Of a stretch of 64,000 nt of DNA, positions 20,906 to 32,929 are shown piece after piece; position 1 is the stretch's first letter; every line of letters begins with the position of its first letter. Both the position numbers and the translations under genes were made by a program. Under the pieces are notes generated by a model. It searched no databases. It was given only the letters and a program-made list of their open reading frames with translations, and was not told where the DNA came from. Source of the stretch: Berberis thunbergii (taxonomy: Eukaryota; Streptophyta; Magnoliopsida; Ranunculales; Berberidaceae); NCBI GenBank assembly GCA_003290165.1, contig QNQO01000519.1, positions 310,001-374,000 on the forward strand, read 5' to 3'.

Positions 20906-22590
20906 AATCACCCCGCACGGAAAGAGACAAAACTCTGATAATTGAGGCTCACGGAGAGCCAAAATTCAGCACTGGAGGCACAATCCAGTCCAATATAAAG
21001 CTAAGTAACAACACTTCAGCAAACAAGAGCCTAGTCCAAAAGCTGGGAACTAGCGAGGAATGACTCGCCCGTACGAACACTTTTCAGTAACTTCGCTAGA
21101 ATTGGCGAAATGTGACACTTTTCCAAAGGAGCTATACAGTTTAAGCCAGGACCATGCACATCTCCTTCAGGGCCAGATTAGCTTAGTCCCCGCTCGGAGT
21201 CAAACTATCTTACTATTTTGCTTTCTTTTATTTGTTTGTTTGTTTTTTTTTTTTTTTTTCTGTTTTTCAGTTTAGAAGATTTGTTCACACAAGACTATAT
21301 GATACAGATTCATTCAAGGAATAAAACAACATTTATTGATTACTAAGAAAGTAGTTACAAAGCTTGCCCAACTGACTTGTACAAAAGTTTACATACTACA
21401 AGAATCTAAATCCGGCGCGATTATGGATCCACTGAAATGCACGCCAAGACTTCTCTCCGCCAATCTTTCTTCAAAAGAGGATTCAGAAGTGAAAGCAAAA
21501 GTGCCCAAAATAAGCAACAGGCTGCATGTACGCGCTTGATTCTTTGTTCCGAATCTTCTTTGCGAAGAGAATTCAGAACGAGAGCATAAAAAGGCAGATG
21601 AGAATGCCTCTCAATATAGTAATGTCTGAGGTGATGTAGAGTTAGCACCCCAAGGTCGCAGGTCGCGTCCATCAGAACCCTGTTCCACCAATCTACTTTC
21701 GAGTTGTGGCGTCACGAGTAAGGCCTAGTAGATATAGTCGGAACAACCTTTCCAAAACTAACTTCGGGTATTATCTCCCAACAACAGTGGTGGATAGTAA
21801 CTCGGGAGCAACAAAAGGCGAAAGACAGACTCTTCCCCCGAGGAGACTTCGTACTTCCACAAAATGTAAGAAGAAATTGCAAGGTCCCAAGAAGCCAACT
21901 GGATGCTAACCCAAACCAGATGACATCACATAATAGCAGGTCTTGTCAAGACTCATCACTGCAAATGTTAGAACATTTAAAGACTCTAACAACGAAGATC
22001 TTCCTTTAGCCTTTGGAAAACTTAAATCACATTTCTGGAGAGATGTATGAGAAGAACATGATTTACTGCATTCATGGCTACGCTTGGAATGGTGCTTACC
22101 AGCCAAATATAGGCACGATGGTTCGTGAAACGATGTCAATCAACAGTTACGTCAACATTAAATATAATACAGAAAACAAGGAGGCGACAATTCCAATTGC
22201 AATTGCGCGAGTCCACATTCATTTGAATTAATGGCATTGCACGCTTCTCCATTATCTGGGGGAGTAATCGATAATGAACTGTCTCGCAATTTACATCGAA
22301 CACCTGGCAAGTTGACCTTTGCAACATGGCCCAGCCGACTAGTGGGCCCAAATGAATACCCGCATACCCGACCCAGTACACACATGGACACAGCAGCAAA
22401 GGCCTTAAGCACCCAGAGAATTCATAGCACGGCTACAGTGATATTGTCAATAAATCCAAGGTATCCGCTCTATTAGAATTTCGTTGCTTCTTATGAAATT
22501 TGGATTAAATTCAGTCTGGTCAATCTATGGTGAATCTGACCCCGAAATCAAATTTATTAGTCCAACCTCCGCATCGGATTATCAGGCGAA
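20906..22590 (+). other. Non-coding spacer of A1 where pol would be expected
   Basis: No RT, RNase H or integrase motif is seen in any frame. There is a T-rich tract at 21230-21260 and several short frames (for example 21336-21539 and 21706-21909) without recognisable signatures. The same sequence is in A2, so the loss of pol predates the duplication. In Tat elements this position normally holds pol or a long 3' untranslated region. Confidence 0.6.
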
Positions 22591-23960
22591 TTAAGTAAGT
22601 CAAGACACTCAAGTCAGACTTACATTCCAAGGCCAAGCAGAGGCCTAATCTGACCAAAGCTTAGTCAGTTCTTACTAACGACGATATATTCTGATTCGCT
22701 CTAATGCTTAGTTCACCAAGAGCGGATGACGATGGCTTAGAAAGTGGGAGTCTAGTCAGCGCTCTCAATGCCTGATCATGAGACTTGTCAGAGATCATTG
22801 TCCAAATGCAGACAATGATCGTCGAACCTAATCAAAGCTAAGTCAGTTTAGAGTGATGAGGATAGCTACTAATTTGCTCTAAAACCGTAGTCCGCTGCGT
22901 GTGGATGAAGATGGCTTGGAAAGTAGTAGCCTAGTCAGTGCTCCAATGCCTGATCGAGACGACTTGCCAGGGATCATTATCCAACTACAGATAATGGTCA
23001 CTGAATTCGATCAAAATTTAGTCAGTGACGACTGATGACGATAACTTCTGGTCCCCTCTAATGCCTAGTTCGTCGAGCGCGGATGACGATGGCTTAGAAA
23101 GTGGGAATCTAGTCAATGCTCGATCACGATGGCTTGTCAGGGATCTTTGGCAAATTACGAACAATGATCATCAAACCCTACTTACCAAAACTTAGTTAGC
23201 CTCGACTTATCACGATATCTTCCGGTCTGCTCTAAGACCGTAGTCTGATGCGTGCGGGTGAAGATGGCTTAGAAAGTGAGTCTAGTCAGCGTTCTCAACG
23301 CTTGATCAAGATGACTTGGTGGGAATCAATTTCCAACCACAGACAATGGTTGACGAACCCTACTTACCAAAGCTTAGTCAGTCTCGATTGATGGCGATAG
23401 CTTCTAATCTTCTCTAAGACCGTAGTTCACAGCGTGCGGGTGAAAAATGGCTTAGAAAGTGGGAGTCTAGTCAGCGTTCTCAACACCTGATCACGATGGC
23501 TTGCTAGAGATCATTGTCCAACCACGGACAATGATCATCAAACCCTACCAAATCTTAGTCAGTTTTGACTGATGACGATAGCTTCCAATCTGCTATATAG
23601 ACTGTAGTCCGCCTTGTGCGGATGAAGATGGCTTAGAAAGTAGGAGTCTAGTCAGCGTTCTCGATGCTTGATCATGATGACTTGCCAGGGATCTTTGGCC
23701 AACTGCGGACAATGATTGCCGAACCCCACCAAAGCTTAGTCAGTTTTGACTGATGACAACAACACTGGTTCGACCTAAAGCCTAGTCTGCGAAAAGCGGA
23801 CAATAACGGCTTAAAATTCCAGTCAAAGCTCATGAAGCTTAACTCGGACGACTTGCAGGGACCACTGTCTGACCACTTACAACGATACACATGCTTGACC
23901 ATAATCTGATCAGTTCGCTTTTACTAGCTGCAACAACTGTTAGTCCGATCTATAGCCTAG
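22590..23960 (+). repeat. ~180-bp tandem repeat array in A1
   Basis: Seven to eight degenerate units. The marker phrase AGCTTAGTCAG (or a close variant) falls near 22658, 22836, 23015, 23189, 23370, 23551, 23732 and 23906, spacings of 174-181 bases. Each unit also holds GATGGCTTAGAAAGTGGGAG and GGGATCATTGTCCAAC-like phrases. Tandem arrays in the 3' region are known in Tat/Ogre-lineage elements and have been proposed as a source of satellites. Confidence 0.85.
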
Positions 23961-24039
23961 CTCGCGAAGGGTGGATTACAATGATGGATCATAAAGGTAG
24001 ACAATGGCGTAGTTCTAATGATCTAGACTTGGCAAGAGA

Positions 24040-26573
24040 ATAAGCAGGGGATGTGTCTGTACGCGCTACCACTCGGACACCCTGATCTTGATCACCGTCT
24101 TCTTCTGATTGATCAGAGTCTTCTTCGAACTCTACAAAGGACACCTCCCAATAGCAAGAGAGGTCCTAATCAGCATGTTTCTTCTTCGTTAGCCGCATTA
24201 ACTCCAGTCTTCCATGCACAACTCTGCTGAATTCAAATGTGCCCTGGGCCTTGTGGAGCTCTTCCTCGCGTACTCTTGACTCAGTGAGCTCTCACTCAAG
24301 CTGTTTCAGTTTGCTCGACAGCACATTAGTTTTGGAATGCTCGACACTCAGGTTGTAATTTACTGTATTAAGCTCATTTTTGCACCAGAAGGAGCTGCTC
24401 TTTTGTGTCCTTACACTCTTGGCATTGAAATCAACATCAGCCTCTAGCTGTTGACATTAGACAGCCCACTCAGACTCCTTCTTGGCTTTTCCTCATTTAC
24501 AACCTGCATCTCAGCCCACACCATGGCTGCAGTCTCCTGAACAAATAGTAAGTCACGACAAACAAGGTTCAATTCTCCCTCGAAGTTGTCCCTCGAGGAC
24601 ACTACCTCGGCCAAATGGATTCAAGCGTTTCAAAACAAATCCTCTAAGTCTCCGATCTTGCCTACTAGGCCTTAGAATCAACAACCAATTAGGCGGGCCT
24701 CCTTTCCTCAAGTTGCTTATTTAATTATTCAATTTCACGGAGAGCATCAGAGTACGACTTCTGCAAATTTGCAAAGACTCGTTCCATGGTATATACTCTT
24801 TCACGAGTAGCCTCAACCTCTATCCTAGCGACGACGACTTTGTTCAGATATGACATCCCTAGCATGAAATATTTTTGCCCCTAATCCATACGCTCTCCCA
24901 ACGTATCACCTACTGACATCAAAACACCATTTGCCAGCCACTCATTCCATCTACTAATATGTTTCCTAAAGGCATAAGAAATATCAACTTCCTGGTGTCA
25001 GGCTTGGTTGCTCATCTTTAGCACATCCAAAGTGAATAGGTTGATCAACACATCCGGATGGAGGTCCTCTGAGATCGAAATTAGTTCAGCACCGCCCTTT
25101 GCTATCTTCACTGCATCAAGGCCTTCATCCAATGTTTTACCCTTGCTCACAACAATCAGCTCTCTTCCACAAGCCGACTCGAAAGCAGTTGACGGGGAAG
25201 AAGGAAGTGAGTTATCTCTAGGACCTGTCATCACCTCAATGTGAGGTCGAAATCGGGACGGAAGACCATACGGGCGATGTAGAAGAGACTTCTCATCATA
25301 AGGACAACAATCAGATGACTCTTCAACAAGCTGGGAAGGCGCGCGATCCAAATAGGGGTTATACTCAAAATCCTTCAATGAAAAAGGACGATTCAGACCC
25401 ACATCGGATGAAATTACCATACCCGCTTGCAGCAATAGGTTATTCATGACCTTCGCCGGCTCGATACTCAGCTTCGTTAGATCTTCAACACGTACCATTT
25501 GCAGACACTCTTTCTCCAAGTCGGGGAGAGAAATAGGGGCATTTACCTGAACATCATGCCCCTCAGACACAAGAGTTCCGCCCCAGCAGGTGAATCAAGA
25601 ACTTACCCCACAGCTTTGCATCCCCCTCTGAAGGGGTTGAATGCTCACGAGCAAGCTTAGTCGCAGCACGAGGCTTCTTTGAGCGCACAGAAGAAGAAAA
25701 CGCCTCATTAAACTCCGTCTTCCTTGATGTGCTTGGAATCTTAACCTTCAGGAGTTTCCTCTTCTTCGAAAATGATTCGCCTTCGGACTTCGACTTCGAA
25801 ACTCTAAAAAGAGTGGGAGCCTCATGCCAATGAGCCCACAGTCTGTTGCGTTTAATATTAGAAGGTTGGACGACATCCTCTATATGCATCTGAGGCATGT
25901 CACGAAATTTATCCATAACTGCTTCGTCATCGAAAAAATGAGTGTAGTTGGAAACTTCCCTATAGAAAATACAGATAACAATTCAATATGCAATCAACAG
26001 TGGCAAAATCGATAACGGAATTAAACTTACTCAGTTTCCTGAACTCATGCTCGATCGGACGACCGACGAGCTCGAAATACCTTGAGTTTGCGGAAGCCAT
26101 AAAACAATATTTCTGCTAGAACTTGAAATCGTCAGGCATATTGCCAAAATAGTCCTGCAACGTCAAAACACATACAACATGCTCGTTTACCTGATGAGAA
26201 GTGAGCAGTTGGATCACCCTCGGAGACACTCGGACACTCACATCATTCGCCCTAACCAGAATGGTGATCACCATCCTGTACCCGTTCAGTACCAGCTGAG
26301 CGGGCAAAATGCCGAGGTATGCCAAGAAGCTCCAAATCTCCTTGATGACATGAAAACGGACGCCCGATTAAAGCATACCTCGGTGCAAGTAGATAAATCC
26401 TTCTGGAGGCGACAACAAAGTCTGACTTGCACCCAATGTGAAGAGCACCAGATCATCAATGATCCCATATGTCTCGTGAAGGCGCTCCAGATTTGACTCA
26501 GATATTAACCTATCCTCGAAGAACTTATGGCCTTAGCGAACAATTCATCAGAAAGCTAATTTTTGCCCGCCAT
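24040..26573 (-). pseudogene. Opposite-strand, intron-containing gene of A1
   Basis: On the minus strand an ATG (26571-26573) precedes a conserved N-terminal region with GFIYLHRGMLQSGVRF, FLAYLGILPAQLVLNGYRM and VITILVRANDV. A 71-bp intron (25960-26030; GTAAGT...TCTATAG, phase 1) follows a segment ending HEFRKL. Next come a basic, Ser-rich region (VSKSKSEGESFSKKRKLLKV, about 25790), a domain with LPDLEKECLQMV and LLLQAGMV (25570-24998), a coiled-coil segment (VARIEVEATRERVYTMERVF, about 24830-24770) and an acidic tail (EFEEDSDQSEEDGDQDQ, about 24130-24080). It is disrupted by a stop soon after the ATG, a base lost near 26535 (present in A2), frame breaks near 25565 and a stop at about 24725. 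The family resembles the plant 'putative gypsy-type transposon' domain; its function is unknown. Confidence 0.7.
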
Positions 26574-26854
26574 GGAAGAACATACAAACTTTTGATTATC
26601 GGATTTGATCAAAGTCTAAAACGTGAAAAACAAAATGACAAAGCAGAATCTATTAAATCAAAAGAGTGAAGAAAATAAACTCTGTAGAGAAGGAGATCTA
26701 TATAAAAAACAAAATTCCCACCTTTATTCTTTTTTTAGTAGACGCATGCCCAATTAATGAAGTTCGCCGCTCGAGGAGACAATTCAAACTCTATCATCAT
26801 GACAGTTCAAATTCTCCATGACATGACTTAGTGAATCGACGAGTTGGCCCACCA

Positions 26855-26870
26855 ACTCAGGGGGAGTAGC
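26855..26870 (+). promoter_or_regulatory. Polypurine tract of A1
   Basis: ACTCAGGGGGAGTAGC directly abuts the 3' LTR. It is the expected priming site for plus-strand synthesis, and the same sequence type precedes the 3' LTRs of A' and B. Confidence 0.7.
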
Positions 26871-27518
26871 TGATGATACACCAAACCGCCTTTTAATCCG
26901 CATCGTACACATGTCATGATAATCTCGTGAACAGATCTAAGCAGGCCTGACTGCCCACCCAATCTAACAAAGCCCACTTTGGCAGAATCCAGGATGTTGG
27001 AGCTGAAATTGCAGTGTCCTACTAGGCCCACACGTCACATGGTCAAGCCCAATACCCATAAGGCCTAATCAGGCATGTATCTAGGGGATCGACCTAAAAC
27101 GGACAAGGCAGCGATACATTGGTTTCGACTAAGAAACAAATACCGGAGTATAAGTCGTGCATTGAAATCCCCTTGCAAGGACAACACTCCAAAAAGGAAA
27201 CCTCTCCCATAGATGTAAAAGCACATGTCATGTAGGGAAACTCTCCTTCATGGATGACTCCCAACTAGGAAATGATCTATAACAAGATCTCTTTCCTTAA
27301 AGTACGCCATCAAAGCCTAGCCGAACAAGGACTCTCGCATTATAAATATGACACAGGGTTGATGAACAAGGGCACGCTTCATAACCCAATATACAGCTTT
27401 AAGTTTTTCTCAAGCCTTGTCTAACTTTAGCATCAGAGTGTCATGGGATGTCACAACGGTTGTCTTTGGCTCATGTGTGTCTCCTGTGCAGGTCAAGGTC
27501 AAGGAGAACTATATCACA
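26871..27518 (+). repeat. 3' LTR of A1
   Basis: Begins TGATGATACACC and ends ACTATATCACA. It aligns with 18233-18886 from end to end but with many differences, more than separate A1 from A2. The TATA box TTATAAATATG is at about 27340-27350. Confidence 0.8.
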
Positions 27519-27540
27519 TAGGAAGTTAATATAGATATGA

Positions 27541-27680
27541 TTATTATTATTTTTTTCAAAGGCAAACAAGGTTTTTATAGGATCCCAGAACCCACTAAAG
27601 ATGTCGCAAGCTAGGTTTGAACCCATGACCTAATGGTACCATCCGCCAAGCTCTAATCATTGAGCTATCATGCCATTGGC
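27541..27680 (-). mobile_element. tRNA-derived SINE (copy 1)
   Basis: On the minus strand: a head with an A-box-like TAGCTCAATGATTAGAGC, then a B-box-like GGGTTCAAACC about 35 bases on, a body with CATCTTTAGTGGGTTCTGGG, and a tail of A's and ATT repeats at 27541-27557. The two RNA-polymerase-III promoter boxes with a short A/T-rich tail are diagnostic of plant SINEs. It is about 140 bp. A functional tRNA is excluded because the acceptor stem does not pair. Confidence 0.7.
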
Positions 27681-30600
27681 AATATGGTTAATTTATACAA
27701 TCAAGTAACAACGAGCTTTCTCATCTTTGGACAAACCATTCCCAACCTATCAAAAAGTCCAAATAGCAACAAAGTAAATTTCATACCAAGTAAAAGAGAA
27801 GAACCTCGGCAACAGTGAAAGTACCCATCTTCAACCTGAAGGAGAGTGAGAAAAACTGATCAAACTACGAACACACACACATGAACTGGCATAAAATTGT
27901 GTACCTTAAAACACACACACACACACACTACTTTCTAAAGTACTTATCTTTAGGTTGATAAATGGTATATCTGCAATGAACGCCATAACTATTATTGAGG
28001 AAATAAATGAGACAAGACATGAGGAACCAACCATAAATTGCACTTGAGAAGATTAGTGGTTCATCATTCTTATTTATCTTCCCGTACTCTAGATTACATA
28101 ATTTCTGGAACGTATGAATTATTGTATCAAGAGTGAATATCTAAATGACTAAACCTCAAACCAGAACCCCAATTTGAGGCCTTTAGCAATCTCTTGCTGA
28201 TCTTAACCTACAAATGATCATAAAGGCAAAAAGGTTTTGAAAAAAATGACTCAGCCAAAAGACAATGACATAAGGGAGATCTACTCTAATTTATCAATTC
28301 CATTCAGTTGCCAATCCTTCCCCTCTCCTGAAATAACAACCATAAAAAAGAGAAGATGGTTGGAATACTGATATACATCACAGCATTGCAAATTGGATAA
28401 ACTAATAATGAAAGCTTAACCATTTCCGATATAACAAACAGAAAAAAGATAATGTACATGCCCCACATATCAAATTCAATAAAAGGATAAGGAGAGCTTA
28501 CACATTTCGCCTCCACTTGTTAGTGGCAACGACTAATTTAGCTTTGAACCATAGCCAATACTATTTGGATTATAACCAAATGTCTCCTTCGTAGGATAAA
28601 GAATTTTACTCAAGGTATCCTTCTCTGAAAGTATGATTTGTTGCTTTCTGAAACCATAATAAATCTCTTCAATATCTACAATACTCGATGATCCCGTTAG
28701 TTGCACACATGTATGCAGTTTTATATTTAGGAGATCAATAATGTAGGCAAACAAATTTGTATATGTATATATATATAAACCTGTTGCAGGGTCATATAAG
28801 ACATCTGCTCACCAGATTCTGATCCTCCAAAAAATGCAGCACAAAACTCCTCAATTTACATACACCTAATGAATGAGTCATTTGCAAAAAGCATCACGCA
28901 AAAAGAAAGTAAATTGTGAGGTATCGCATTTGAAAACTTCAAAAAGTTCAATATGGTATTACTACCACCAATTGTGATAACAACTGACTCACAACATTCA
29001 CGGTAAACTGTTCGTGGAGAGGAGATGCGAAGTGTATGGACTATGGGCCATATTAGATTATGCTGCCTAGGTTGCCAAGATTTTTCCTACTCACCAGTAG
29101 GTTTCTCATACTTTCTCAACTGAACCTACCCTTTAAACTCCAGATTTGAACACTATCTCAAATGCATTTACCCTCTGGACTACAAACCTTAAGATTAACT
29201 TTTAAGTTCTTCAACTCACAAGTCTCAATGACATTTGAACACTCTCTCAATTGGAAATCCTCCTCTCTTTTGTTTCGAAGTTGATTTCATTGATTTGTGA
29301 TTAGGACAGTAGTCCCAAGCTAAACTTTGTTAAATTGGAGTGTAAAGTACGTTGACAATAGAGAACAATGTTAGTACCAAGGATTGTGATTTCGTTTTTA
29401 GAGTTAATTTCGGTTTCCTGATTTTAAGAAATATTTGAGCGTATAAAGATAAAACGTAAAAATTTCGAGGATACATGAATATATATAAATAATAAATTTC
29501 GAGTGTATATGAAAGATGTGAAAAAAAGGTGCAAGATTAAACACATTAAATGAAGCCTAAATATCAAGAAATGAAACAAACATGAAATCAATATATAATT
29601 AAAAAATAAGGAGTGATTTCAAAATCAATATATAAATAGAAGAAATGATAATTAGATATTAGGGGGTCAATCAATAATTAGAATAAATAATAATTAAAAA
29701 AAACACAAAAAATTTATGAAATACCTTCGAAATTTTTAGAAAAGAATGTATTTATTGGTAGCTAGACTTGTCTTTTTACGGAAAAATGAAATTTATGAAA
29801 AACACGTGAAATTGACGAAAATTTTCAAAAAAAAACCCCTTGAAAAATGTAACTTTTTCTTTTCGCAATTAAAAAAAAATCGCGAAAACACAATCCTTGT
29901 TAGTACCTTACACATCAAAATACTAGATTACAGCCTACAAATGTGTGAAAGTACTTCGACAATAGAGAACAATCTCAGTACACATGATAGGATATCGCCT
30001 TGTCTATTTATTCATTTGTGTACTTGTTTTTTTTATTCGAGCTTCAGAATATTATATGCTTGATATAGAACTGTAGTTGATGGGCATGTATGAAATCAAG
30101 CTAAATTGAATATTTTACAGAGAAAATTTGCTATGACCAACAGGAACATAAGAAAACCAAACAAACTAGTTTCAAATTAACATAATCAGGCCTATATAGA
30201 TTCTCAATTCTCCTAAAAAATGTCCGGAAAACCAAAACCAATATAGAATCACTAAATGACAAGCTTTCATGTTAACAATACTAAAAGTGAAGGAAATTCA
30301 CATAAACTCAAAAACATCCAGAGATTGCACAATTTCACAAAAAAAATTAAAAACAACCCCTAAAATCAATAGATAATTGAAGAAGAAGATAGCCTAAAAG
30401 TTGAGATTCATCATAGCTGTAAGATCTGATTCTGAGCCAATAGTGTAAGAGACCGAGAAATGAAAGACGAATCAATTTCAAAAATCTTTTTCGATCGAAG
30501 AGAGAGAGGGGGAGAGAGGGGGAGAGTGTGTGAAATCCAGAGATATTTGTGAGTGACAGGTTGTCTTCCAACTTCGAACGGAGGATTTAGCCATGGACAT

Positions 30601-31297
30601 CGTTCTACGACCTTCGATTAGACAACTCAAAGAAGAAAGACTTTGATCAATGGAGATGAGGGGTTTTTGAATTGAAATCGGGTAGATTACACTCAAAATC
30701 GTAGGGCATTTAGATCGATTTGGGTGTGTTCATTTCGATTGAGTGAGAGAGGGAGAGGGGTCGGGTTTGCAATCGAATGAGAGGGAATTGGTTTTATTAG
30801 ATTTCGAATGAAAGAGGATGTAAATAATCTATATTAGAATTCAGAGTTGTGTTTTACTATTCATTGCTGACTGGGATAAAGTCAAATCGAAAGAATTAGA
30901 GATAAAAGATGGTTAGGATTAAAAGTTAGGAAATGTATTAAATTTGAGGGTTGAGATTCATTTCCCATGATGGTATATTTGTAAATATAAAACATGTAGA
31001 AGGGAAAAAATAATGAAAAACTTTTGAAAAAAGTTGGTGGAATGTATATGTGGCAGAGAGAAAAAATATTGTGTTTTGCTTTTAGCAAAATGATATCATA
31101 ACTATCTATATCGTTATCGGATTTTGGTAAAGTTAATATTGTTGAAATGCATTTTTAAGATCTTTCCAACAAAATAAATGATCAACACGAGAGCTAAAAT
31201 TTTAAATATATATATTCTATAATTAAAAAACATATAAAGTATTTCACGTTTTTAATATTTTTCAAAGCAATGAGACGGGCCGATCATACCAGAAAAA
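27681..31297. other. Unassigned flank inside the duplication (copy 1)
   Basis: No gene is recognised with confidence. It holds a (CA)n microsatellite at about 27910-27928, exon-sized minus-strand open stretches (28304-28516, 28533-28754, the latter with IVDIEEIYYGFRKQQIILSE) of unknown family, AT-rich DNA, and a CT-rich minus-strand segment with an ATG-led frame at 30347-30696 that would look like a 5' leader. These could be the remains of a minus-strand gene; without a homologue that is speculation. Confidence 0.4.
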
Positions 31298-31548
31298 ATG
31301 AGTCGGGCATCTTAATGCGCATTTAAACAAAAACTCTAAACTTCATATTTTGGTGAAGTCAAAGATTGGGGGTCATTCTCAGCGTTTGAATTTTTTTCCC
31401 CAACTGATTAAAATTTAACTGAGTATAACTCTAAAATTTATAATATATGTAAAAAAAAACTTTTCAATTACAATTACAATTATAACAACAATTATGTGTA
31501 TATGTAAACCCCAGAACATCAATTTTTACACAGATATACCTAACACGA

Positions 31549-31738
31549 TCTCTTATTTATATATGTCTATAAGCGAAATAAGGGAATTAAGGAAGGGAAA
31601 AGGGAATTACCATGCTTCAATTTTTCATTGAATCTGTTGAATATCAAAAATCATTTAGGATATAACACGTTTCATGTCATGTTGTCCCAAGTAGAACTTA
31701 GATAGGCGATATGCACATAATCAGACCTGTGTGTTATT

Positions 31739-31777
<39 letters not shown>

Positions 31778-31904
31778 TTAAAATAAACTTACAATTCAAT
31801 ACTGATTCAGAGCCACAATGAGGATGGTGAAAGAGGTGTTCAATATAAAATATTTAGCAAAAATAAAATTATATGAAGTGCCAACGGCACGGGGCATACT
31901 CTAG
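31549..31904 (+). mobile_element. Candidate small non-autonomous Helitron
   Basis: The 3' side ends with a small hairpin (GTGCC-AAC-GGCAC at 31879-31890), then ten bases, then CTAG (31901-31904) followed by T, which is the Helitron 3' terminus pattern. Upstream, A followed by TCTCTTATTTATATATG at 31549 could be the 5' TC terminus. The interior holds a (TA)n run (about 31742-31772). The 5' end is much less certain than the 3' end. Confidence 0.4.
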
Positions 31905-32234
31905 TTATAAAATAAAATAAGTTTATGAGTGATGATGATTCAACAAGGTTAACCTCACACTCACAACATTCAGTGAGGTTGAGGCTCTCCACCGTTGGAT
32001 CGAATGAATGATCTAACTCTTTTATCCCTATAAATTGCATCATGAATGATCAAACTATAAATTGCAATTGCCACTTCCTATTATTTGGTTATGATTAGTT
32101 TGATTTGTTTATTCAGTTTTTTGTTCAATCCTAATATTTGGGGCCATAAGTATTAATAAAAGGGACCAAAAACTTTATGAGATTGCCTAAAGGAACCAAA
32201 ATAAACTTTTTTTCTTCCATTGGACCAAAGTAAC
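31905..32234. other. Spacer before element C
   Basis: AT-rich DNA, nothing recognised. Confidence 0.5.
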
Positions 32235-32815
32235 TGATGCATCCAAATTCGTCCTTATTGATTCTTGACCTGGAAAAATAAATAGCAGTGAACCAAGGAC
32301 CACCTTTGTGGTGGCTGAAGGCACTCCGATGCTAAAGTCGGGTGATTGAGTAAGGATGGATGTAGACTGTAAATTAGATTGTAAGTGTGTACCTTTCTCG
32401 TCCCTTTTGCTCACCTTATATAACGAATATTTTACTCCCTCATTGATTATATCATCGAGGCGTGATGGAGGGAGGAGATCTCGCTGAGGATCTTACCCGT
32501 TCATGACTGGTTGCATTCGGCAATTGGCTCTGTTTAGGACCCAATACTTGATTGGATCAAGAATTGTACAAAATAAATCTTAGGCTTGTGAATGCCTAGA
32601 GATTTGCTTTCGAGCCTTATTGTCCTGGACCAAGCTCCAAGATTTGCACCACGTTGGACTCGGGCGCCTTACTTACGGGCTAAATGGTGACTTGGCTAAG
32701 TCTGAGCTAAAATGTGTTTGGGCCTGCTCGAGATCACACTGAGTCTTACCGTATTAGGGTAGGCCCATGCCACGTGTATGGCTGCGCTTGGATGACTATT
32801 TGAACTTTTATAAGT
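32235..32815 (-). repeat. 3' LTR of element C (degraded)
   Basis: The plus-strand edge TGATGCATCCAAATTCG and the block GGTGGCTGAAGGCACTCCGATG match element B's LTRs, and CCTTATATAACG provides the same minus-strand TATA-like motif. The inner edge is eroded. The adjoining minus-strand purine run AGGGGAGAGTAAC (about 32814-32826) fits a polypurine tract. Confidence 0.65.
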
Positions 32816-32929
32816 TACTCTCCCCTATTTAATGGGGCTACTTGCAGATCTATTAACTCTCTGAATGGAGACTTGCAAAACACGTTGGTAATTGAGTTCA
32901 GTGCCCCTTCGTTTTTGGCACAACGTTTA

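Larger units (their letters stand above)
18233..27518 (+). mobile_element. Element A1: Tat-type, gag-protease-only LTR retrotransposon with an opposite-strand gene
   Basis: The layout on the plus strand is 5' LTR (18233-18886), primer site (18893-18910), gag (18965-19733), knuckle-like region, protease (20440-20905), non-coding spacer, ~180-bp tandem array (22590-23960), opposite-strand gene (24040-26573), polypurine tract and 3' LTR (26871-27518). No reverse transcriptase, RNase H or integrase sequence is present, so it resembles the non-autonomous elements known as TR-GAG and would depend on a related element's pol. The two LTRs differ substantially (roughly 15% over the first 300 bases by eye), so the insertion is old. 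No matching target duplication was found. A second copy, A2, lies 32.7 kb downstream. Confidence 0.75.
18433..31297. repeat. Segmental duplication, copy 1
   Basis: This 12.9-kb block is repeated in direct orientation at 51124-64000. The offset is 32,691 at the left end and 32,703 at the window edge, so the net indel difference is only 12 bases over the visible length. Only scattered substitutions and 1-3-base indels are seen wherever I compared the copies. It covers element A1 from within the 5' LTR, a SINE and about 3.6 kb of unrelated flank, so the copies arose by DNA duplication and not by two retrotransposition events. Confidence 0.93.

Noticed and set aside
22590..23960. Repeats with regular spacing considered as a CRISPR-like array
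   Set aside because: The units are about 180 bp and repeat over their whole length with no unique spacers; this is eukaryotic retrotransposon DNA.
25570..25612. Second intron in the A1 opposite-strand gene (GTAAGT near 25609)
   Set aside because: The only nearby acceptors give an interval of about 45-60 bases, and the reading frame is not kept across the join; a frameshift is the simpler reading.
27591..27675. Possible tRNA gene (A- and B-box-like sequences)
   Set aside because: No pairing acceptor stem and an A/T-rich tail; it is a SINE.
28304..30696. A minus-strand host gene inside the duplicated flank
   Set aside because: Exon-like islands and a CT-rich leader are suggestive, but no protein family is recognisable, so no gene was called.
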